A DNA stretch of 64,000 nt from Asterias rubens. Lineage: Eukaryota; Echinodermata; Asteroidea; Forcipulatida; Asteriidae. Where the stretch lies: positions 6,673,214 through 6,737,213 of the forward strand of contig NC_047080.1 in assembly GCF_902459465.1 (NCBI RefSeq), written 5' to 3'. Below, in pieces: positions 56,552-64,000 of the stretch. The notes under the pieces are model-generated. The model searched no databases. It saw only the letters and a program-made list of their open reading frames with translations, and had not been told where the DNA came from. The translations under genes and the position numbers were made by a program. Position 1 is the stretch's first letter. Every line of letters begins with the position of its first letter.

Positions 56552-57879
56552 AACAATAATGTAGTAGATGTTAAATTTGCTTTGGGGACAAAGAATATAA
56601 TAATGTACTTACTTTGGATATGTGACACAATGCCTTGCGCAATGTTGACCTGATGTTAACACTGTCATGCCAATGGTAAAATCTGCTACGACGTACCAAC
56701 TCGGTGTTACCGGCTTTATCTTCATGTTCTAGCCAAGTTACAAGTACACTTGCCATGGTTGTTTTCACAAAGAAGTAGAAATGTATAAAAGTTGATGTTG
56801 CTCTCTCAATGTCTCAAATGAGAATGAGTGGGACAGGCCTGTCTCTGAAACACCTGTGTTTTTGCACCCCAGGTAACCCGAAACAGGAAAACAACTTTCA
56901 AGCAATAATTTAATTCTCACACCCAACTGTTCTTTATCCATGTGTGTCATTATTGTTCTGTGTGGCGTCATTTATTTGATTAGAAAAACTGTACACAGAC
57001 TTCGGTGTAGTGCTTTTGTGTCTGTGGTGTTTACCAGGCAAGCATATACACGTACATGGCACCAGTGTACGATCATACGAGGTATAAACAGATATTCATA
57101 AAAACCTCAGACAGTTTCGCTTTTCCTATTGGTGGAGAGCGCGTCACGTGGGTGTGTATAAACCTTTGTTAATGACCAGTAAAAATCTCTATAAATAATC
57201 TTTTGCTGGTAAAAAACACCATTCACTTGAACGGATTAGTAAATGGTCAGAGAAAAGCACAATAGCGGGGCATTCAGGAGTATAACAATAGAGGCATGGA
57301 CTCATAGATCAATAGTGATTAACTGAAATGCAGGCGGGGCAGTTTCCACTTAGTTAAGTTTTTGATGGGAGCAGTGGCTATGACGCCAGAGCTCCGGAGA
57401 TTTTTTAGAGCAATTAAAGTACACAACAAATTTATAAGATAACATTTATAGTTGGATCATTAGGCCAAGGGAAAAATAACCCTTTAGTACTGACCCGATA
57501 CCGAGCCATATATGCAACACTGTTGTGTAAGTAAAATCTCAAGCTCCTCATACAGTAGCTTGTAAAAATATAAGTAATTGCTACAGTATGTTAGTACAAT
57601 GTCGTCTTTATTTGTATGTCTACAAGTGAAAGGTAATCCCGCGAGCAAAATGTTCATGCCTGATCTTTTACTTTTCAGTCTTCATGCTAATGCTGGACCT
57701 TTAACTTGATAAGTAATTGCTAGTTTTTATTGATTCGGCCTATTGTCGATCCAGCGCAGCTAACAGGGCGGCCTCTGCCTCGATTTGTATCTGTAGGCAG
57801 ACGCTGCGTATAGGCATCCCTGTCTCATCACATGATCGCACCATTTCGCCTTCCGCACTATACTAAGACCTCGTCACTC
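56552..57879. other. Intergenic, no gene recognised
   Basis: A string GTGTCTGTGGTGTTTACCAG (about 57018) is shared with about 10205. Otherwise no feature was recognised. Confidence 0.45.
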
Positions 57880-58155
57880 GTGAGAAACCACCGTCCTCTG
57901 AAATGACGTATTTTTGAGTAATAAGCAATTTCTCACTGTAATACTTGAATTGAATTCGATACCTCAGCTGAGGTCTCGAATTCAAGCATATGAAAGCGCA
58001 CAACTTGTGCAACAAGGGTGTTTTTTCTTCCATATTCTCTTGCAACTTCGACGACCAATTGAGTTAAATTTTGCAATTTTATTTGCATTTTGTGCACATG
58101 TTGAGATACACCAGTGCGAAGAGTGGTCTTTGACAATTAACAAAGGTGTCCACAA
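57880..58155. repeat. Palindromic family A copy, partial
   Basis: Contains GAGGTCTCGAATTCAAGCAT, CTTGCAACTTCGACGACCAA, GTTGAGATACACCA and an end AACAAAGGTGTCCA. It lacks a clean left terminus. Confidence 0.7.
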
Positions 58156-60560
58156 GGAAACTATTGTTCCTCCAGGCATTTTGGTTACCGTATCAGCATA
58201 ACCGGAGGGTCAATTTCAGGTTGAACACAGTCAAATCAGTACCGTTATTGTCTTTAAAATGAATCCAGACAATCTTTATTAACTATTAAAACAAGCTGAA
58301 GCAATAAAACACGTTTCACAAAAGTAGCTGGGCGATTTCAAACAGAGCTATGGTTATAGTTTATAGTGTATACTATAATATGTAAACTCAACTGTAATCA
58401 TTATATAATATTCTACAACAATTTAAAAAACAAAACGCTTTAAAATTGAAAACGACCTTTATAGTGTCGAACTAGGATAAAATCAAGATTGTAATAGTTT
58501 GCATCAAAAACTACTCGACGTTCCTCTTATCTATGTAATATTTTTTTATGTAATATATATTTAAAAATTTTCCCGGTGTTTATAGAAAACTCTGCATACA
58601 TTGTTACATAACAAATCTACATGATTTCACTTCGAACAATCACATCAGAACACAATCTTTAACTAAATTGAAGATGGCCGTCACACCCTTTTGGGGCACA
58701 CCGCTCAAACTTTGACTAATAAACGAGTACAATATTTCTTTAAACAAAAAGTTGTGAAGTGAACAAAACGAATAACCGAATAAAGAAAGCAAGTTTGCCC
58801 CATTTGCAAACGGGCCGCCTCGTGTACTGCACTGAAACAGGCCCAGTTTAATACAGTTGCGTAAGTCGAAAATATTGCTTAACAATATTGTCTGCTAAGC
58901 AGAAATTAGCAGAATACCAGTCATGAATTGTAAATGTGATATGTAGTTGGGTTGGCTACCGAATTATGGTAAGCATAATGTTTTGCGCTTCTACTTTTTG
59001 TGTTTAATTTCACTGGACACTATTCGTAATTACTCAAAATAATTTTGAGCATAAAACCTTAAAGCTTTTGGTAATGAGCAATGGAGAGCTGTTGATAGTA
59101 TTAAACATTGTTCAAGCTTAAAGCACACAACTTCGTGTGACTAGGGTGTTTTTTCTTCAATTATTATCTCGCAACTTCGACGACCAAGATTGAGCTCAAA
59201 TTTGCACAGGTTTGTTATTTTATGCATATGTTGAGATACATCAAGTGAGAAGACTGGTCGTTGACAATTACCAAAGGTGACCAGTGTCTTTAAGGAAACT
59301 ATTATTCGTTCCTCTATGCATTTTGATTACCGGTACGGCAATCTGAATAAGCATAACCGGAGGGTCAATTTCCCGTTGAATCCAGACACTCTTTAATAAC
59401 TAAACAAGCTGAAGCATGAAAACATGTTTTACAAAGGTAGCTGTGCGATTTCAAAAATAGATAAGGTTATATATATGGATATGTAGTTGGGTTGGCTACC
59501 GAATTATGGTAAGCATAATGTTTTGCGCTTCTACTTTTTGTGTTTAATTTCACTGGACACTATTCGTAATTACTCAAAATAATTTTGAGCATAAAACCTT
59601 AAAGCTTTTGGTAATGAGCAATGGAGAGCTGTTGATAGTATTAAACATTGTTCAAGCTTAAAGCACACAACTTCGTGTGACTAGGGTGTTTTTTCTTCAA
59701 TTATTATCTCGCAACTTCGACGACCAAGATTGAGCTCAAATTTGCACAGGTTTGTTATTTTATGGATATGTTGAGATACAGCAAGTGAGAAGACTGGTCG
59801 TTGACAATTACCAATAGTGTACAGAGTCTTTAGGGAAACTATTATTCGTTCCTCTATGCATTTTGGTTAATACCGTTACGGCAATCTTCAGCATAACCGG
59901 AGGGTCAATTTCAGGTTGAACACAATCAAATCAGTCCTGTTATTGTCTTTAAAATGAATACAGACAATCTTTAATAACTAAACAAGTTTAAGCATTCAAT
60001 AAAACATGTTTTAAAAAGTAGCTGCACTTTTTTTTTAAAGAGATGTGGTTATAGTGTATACTATAATAAACTACAAATGTAATCAATATATAAAATTATA
60101 AAACAATTTAAAAACAAAGGCTTTAAATTGAAAACGACCTTGGTGTCGAACTAGGATAAGATGAATATAGTTTACATTAAAAACTACGTGGCCATCGTCT
60201 AATTAATGAACTAGGCCTATTTATTTATTTGTTTATTTATTTATCGATTATGAGAAAACTCTGCATACACTTTTACATAAAACAACTACATTGTATTCAC
60301 TTCGAACAATAACATCATAACACAATGATTAACTGACTTGAAGATGGCCGTCACACCCTGTTGGGGCTCACCCCTCGACTAACCAACGAGTACAATATTT
60401 TTAAATTTCTCATCAAAATACAATTCAACATCTTTTGTGAAGTGAACAAAACGAATAAACGAATAAAGAAATCATGTTTGTTCCATTTGCAATCCATCTT
60501 GCATCATTAACGAGCTACCTCGTGTACTCCACCGAAACAGGCCCAGTGTAATACAGTTGC
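58156..60560. repeat. Segmental tandem duplications with two family A copies
   Basis: A ~540-bp block (GATATGTAGTTGGGTTGGCT at about 58938 and 59478), each carrying a near-identical family A element (59009-59292 and 59549-59832), is directly repeated. A larger unit is also repeated at about 1.66 kb: CATTTTGGTTACC/ACCGGAGGGTCAATTTC, AACTCTGCATACA and GAAGATGGCCGTCACACCC at about 58670 and 60340, and GAAACAGGCCCAGTTTAATA at about 58831 and 60534. No gene was identified inside. Confidence 0.8.
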
Positions 60561-60706
60561 TTAAAGGAACACGTTGCCTTGGACCGTTCAAGTTGGTCTT
60601 TGAATATAAGTGCATATGGTTGGAAATAAGTTTGATGTTGAGATACACCAAGTGAGAAGACTGGACTTTGACAATTCCCAAAGGTGTCCATTAAGTGCCT
60701 TCAGGC
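60561..60706. repeat. Fused fragments of families B and A
   Basis: TTAAAGGAACACGTTGCCTT (the family B left end) runs for about 70 bp and then switches to a family A right end, GTTGAGATACACCAAGTGAG...AAAGGTGTCCA. Chimera produced by nested insertion and deletion. Confidence 0.7.
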
Positions 60707-61149
60707 AGCTGTATGAAACTGGGCCCAAGATAGGCCTAACCCGAAATTGTATTTCAGTTTTCCCCCTTGATTTTGGTGTCTTTTCATAAATCCATTATTA
60801 ACTTTTGTTATATACAAATGACAACAAAACAAACACCCAAACACCCCAACCAACAAACAAGTTATTATTAAGACAATACTTTATGCCTACTTTACCAATT
60901 TCATGGGGCTGCTACAAACACAAGAAACATGCTTATTGTGTTCATCAGAGTACAGTTGCATGTCGGCATGGGTCTTGGTGTAATCGTCAGTAATCGTAGC
61001 AGTAAAGTTGGGCGGGGATCGAGTCTTCAATTTGCCAAATTGCTGGATTTTGACGGCAATCATACCCCGACTTGATAATTATTTGAGGTCGTGGTGATTG
61101 GCAAAATCTTCGTAAGGTCGTAGTGCTGTGTGACGGGGTATAAACGGGG
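60707..61149. other. Intergenic, no gene recognised
   Basis: No recognisable feature apart from an ACAAAACAAACACC-rich low-complexity patch near 60825-60855. Confidence 0.45.
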
Positions 61150-62000
61150 TGCTATCAAGGTAGGGATATTATGCCGTGCCTGAGTATTATGATTAAGTGT
61201 TTTGTTGAAAAGCAGCTCTGTGAAATTAGGTTTTGCAGGGTTGGAGTTCTTGAAGCTCGTATTAGGTGACTCAATTATATTTACAGATACAACTTAATTA
61301 CATCAGTATCAAACAAATTGAAGGTGGGGTCATACTTTGGTGAAATGTAAAAGTTCTATCCGAAGGTTTCTAAGTTCTAAAGATGGTAATGATAGTATTA
61401 AAGCAACGTGCGAAATTATTTCGTCTAAAATGCCTCCCTTAATTTAGCGTTCAATAAAAGCATTTATATCTCAGAAATGAATAATACATGAATCTTTCCT
61501 CATAGTTCTCCGGGTTGGTGTCCGTTCGCGAAAACAGCGGCCAGAGATCCAGCTGGTACCCGCTGTCATCTCACTAAACGTGGATGGATTTGACGATCGT
61601 GTGAAAACAAAAACCGTTTTGTGCTGGGGTTTTTGAACAAGTAGACGCTTTATAATGTGCATGGACGTTTATATGTAAGTAGGTCCTTGACAATATCTAG
61701 GGGCAGGCACCGTTTGTTTATTAAGTGATTTAAGGCACACACCGGCTTCGTTGGGCCATTTTGGGCTACTCATTGTTTTACAACAACCATCTCCACACAT
61801 TTTAGCTAAGATTATACACCATACACTAAACTATGTAAATGGTGAGGCGGTGTGTCCCTTAATAAGGAAATAGTACCAACCACCATGCTGCCGGTGTGTC
61901 CCTTTAAGGAAATAGTACCAACCACCATGCTGCCAACTAAACCTCAAATCACCGTTATCAGCGTTGTCATCAAGTGAATTAATTAACCTTTACCATCACT
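61150..62000. repeat. 3' flank of kinase copy 2 (inverted duplicate of 15611-16150)
   Basis: Reverse complement of the flank of the first kinase copy, diverged, with extra sequence at about 61500-61860 that includes a duplicated AAGGAAATAGTACCAACCAC (61865 and 61904). Shows that the duplication included downstream DNA. Confidence 0.75.
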
Positions 62001-64000
62001 TTATTTGATTCCTCCACACTTGCCTACACGTTTCTTGAAATCTCTTGCTGATGGTCGCTTGTTGGCATTTCTGTTCCAGCACTCATTGAGCAGACTCAGC
62101 AAACCTCCTGAAATATTGATGTCACTTGGAATCTTCAACTCCACTTGGTCTTCAACACCCATCACACGACGCTCAATCTGGCGTGTATTCAACCCAAAGA
62201 AAGGCTCCTCATGACAGATGACTTCCCAAGCCACCACAGCCATGGAGTAGACATCGGCCTTACACATGGCGACTAGGTCTAACTTATCCCCGGCCAAGAC
62301 CTCAGGAGCGGAGTATTTCGGTGTGCCAACGCCCTGAACAACCTTCGCAACAGACTGCGATGTCTCTGCTTCATTCTTCATCATGCTGAGACCAAAGTCG
62401 GAGATCTTTGCAACCACACCATCTTCAGGGATATCGAGCAGTATATTGGTGGACTTGATGTCACAATGTGCCACTTCTTTCTGATGCAGATAATCCAAAC
62501 CATCTGACATGCCTGCGATTATCTGGTACTGCTCAGCATCGGAGTAGTCAACATCTTCAACATGGAGTGCGTCATAGAGACTGTTCTGCATATACTCAAT
62601 CACAATAGCCAGGTTTGGTGTGACAATACAAGCACCCAGAAACTTCACAATGTGGGGATGATCTAACTTACAGAGGACTTTAACCTCGTCCTGGAACTGT
62701 CTCAGGCGTTTTTGAGACACGCGTTGCACACGGAGTTTCTTGACAGCAACTACACTACCAGCCCACTTGGCAAAGTGGACGTCTCCAAAGCCTCCATATC
62801 CGATCTTCTTTCCCAGATTAATCTCTTCGAAGGGTATAACTTGGCCATCATATTTGAAGACTCTGACATCGGTTTGAGCTCGTTTGCCTTGGTTTGACTC
62901 CTGCCATTTTGCTTCCTCTTCCTGACGCGTGATATTATTGAAAACTGTCTCCGTCATGTATTCTTTCTCTCGGTCCGAGACCCACGGTCCAAAATCATAA
63001 TCGTCTGGTTCCTGTCAAAGCAAAACGTCACAAAGTGTAAACTTAGTTAAAAGTGGATGAAAAAGGGGAAAAACGAAAACAAGTAGGCACAATTTAATAC
63101 AAAGAATAATAAAGTATCATGAATTTAATTGTGTTCATAGGATTTGCGCATTAATTTGTAGTGTTCAATAGACCCATGGAACAAGTTTGTTGTAAGCGCT
63201 ATGAACCTGGTGGCCAAGGCGCTATGTTTATGATTAACTGATTATTATTTGTAATTTAACCTCTTTGTCGCCCATAGTGATGTAAGTGAATCAAAGCTTA
63301 AAGCGTGTTACAGAACCGTCACTTCGACGCCTAGCAAACTCGACACAAGCAAACTTCCTTTGCACGCACAGCACATGAAACACGGCACACACTCAAACAC
63401 TCAAACACCAGTAGTTGTTTAGGGTGCCAAGTTTGGTAAGTGCCAAAAGTGACAGGCTTTTTGTCACGGCCCCTTAGTTTGGAAAGTACATGAAATAATT
63501 GTTATTGTTAATACAGGTAACTGACACAGAGTGCACGCCATTTTACTTACATCATCGAAAAGGAGTACGGAGAGTAAATATTTCATGTAATCTGCTGGCA
63601 GACCAGTACTCTTCTCCTTGGACGCTGGCTGACCAGTACTCTTCTCCTTTCCGCGGGAGTTTCTCTTTGGGATCTTTTTGCCGACTCTGCCAAGCTTTCG
63701 ATTCGCGGCGTTGTCCTTAAAGACGCGGTCTCCAGTTGGCTTTTGTCGGTGATGCGGTTCGGACCAAAGAGGCTTTCCAACACGATCGAGTTTCCTGTTG
63801 AGGGGGTTATCCTTGTACACCTTCGTTTCCTCCGACGTACAACTGGATGCTGTCGACCCTTGACCTTTCTCAGATATAGACATTGACCCCAAGGCGGCGC
63901 CAACACTTGAAGCACCTGAAGATCGAGACACGGGCATTGAGCCCTTTGGAGCACCAACTCGACCATGGCTTCGGTTGTAGGCGTTGTCGACGTAGGTTCC
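62001..64000 (-). CDS. TKL (RIPK/IRAK-like) kinase with N-terminal repeats, intact, 5' truncated
   Basis: Exon 2 is 62001-63011 (acceptor GCTTTGACAG, stop TAA at 62001-62003). Exon 1 runs from 63551 (donor GAT|GTAAGT) to beyond the window end at 64000 with no stop. The intron is 539 bp, against 357 bp in the first copy. The visible exon 1 contains three D-N-x-x-N-R-x-x-x-R-V-G motifs (TYVDNAYNRSHGRVG, VYKDNPLNRKLDRVG, VFKDNAANRKLGRVG). The complete kinase domain, counted from the internal MTET methionine, has glycine loop GYGGFGDV, Lys73, Glu91, catalytic HCD (164-166, non-RD) with Asn171, DFG 187-189, APE 217-219, Asp235 in helix F and Arg301 of RPS. All residues needed for catalysis are present. 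Non-RD catalytic loops are typical of several immune TKL kinases, so an innate-signalling role is inference. No membrane segment was seen. Confidence 0.88.

Overview
This is eukaryotic, gene-poor, repeat-rich DNA with AT-rich intergenic sequence, GT/AG introns and many short inverted-repeat elements. The gene content (an intronless RING/B-box/NHL TRIM gene, TKL-type kinase paralogues, an OB-fold gene) and the dense families of short palindromic elements suggest a marine invertebrate deuterostome, most likely an echinoderm and possibly a sea star. The organism is an inference; nothing in the window identifies the species.

Layout. Positions 1-3.8 kb hold intergenic sequence with degenerate interspersed repeats. 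At 3.84-5.78 kb (minus strand) lies an intact single-exon TRIM-NHL gene of 646 codons. At 6.2-12.9 kb there are inverted-repeat elements, notably a 1.14-kb foldback element (10.39-11.53 kb) whose arms are tandem repeats. At 13.3-15.6 kb (plus strand) is a two-exon kinase gene: exon 1 encodes eight copies of a D-N-x-x-N-x-x-L-G-R-V-G-like motif, and exon 2 encodes a non-RD (HCD) TKL kinase domain interrupted by one in-frame stop. A second, intact copy in the opposite orientation lies at 62.0-64.0 kb and runs off the window end. At 16-27 kb are unassigned ORFs, a hexanucleotide microsatellite, a ~130-bp modular repeat family, a diverged ~0.8-kb tandem array and several minisatellites. At 27.5-34.6 kb is a 145-bp satellite of about 48 monomers, organised as two adjacent blocks of about 3.3 and 3.0 kb. 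At 35.6-39.1 kb is a ~2-kb tandem segmental duplication carrying a 34-bp repeat expanded in only one copy. At 42-49.8 kb (plus strand) is a multi-exon gene whose last exons encode an RPA1-like OB-fold. At 50-61 kb are further palindromic elements, a 63/69-bp minisatellite and tandem segmental duplications.

Functional reading. The identifiable genes are a putative E3 ubiquitin ligase (TRIM-NHL), a pair of RIPK/IRAK-like kinases with a repetitive low-complexity N-terminus, and a probable single-stranded nucleic-acid-binding OB-fold protein. TRIM and RIPK/IRAK-type kinases are often innate-immune components in animals, but no operon-like logic links them here. Two palindromic families recur: family A (about 380 bp, ends near GGCAGTGGACACTATTGG) and family B (about 390 bp, ends near GGAACACGTTGCCTTGGATC). 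Most other short open frames lie in tandem or palindromic repeats and were not taken as genes.
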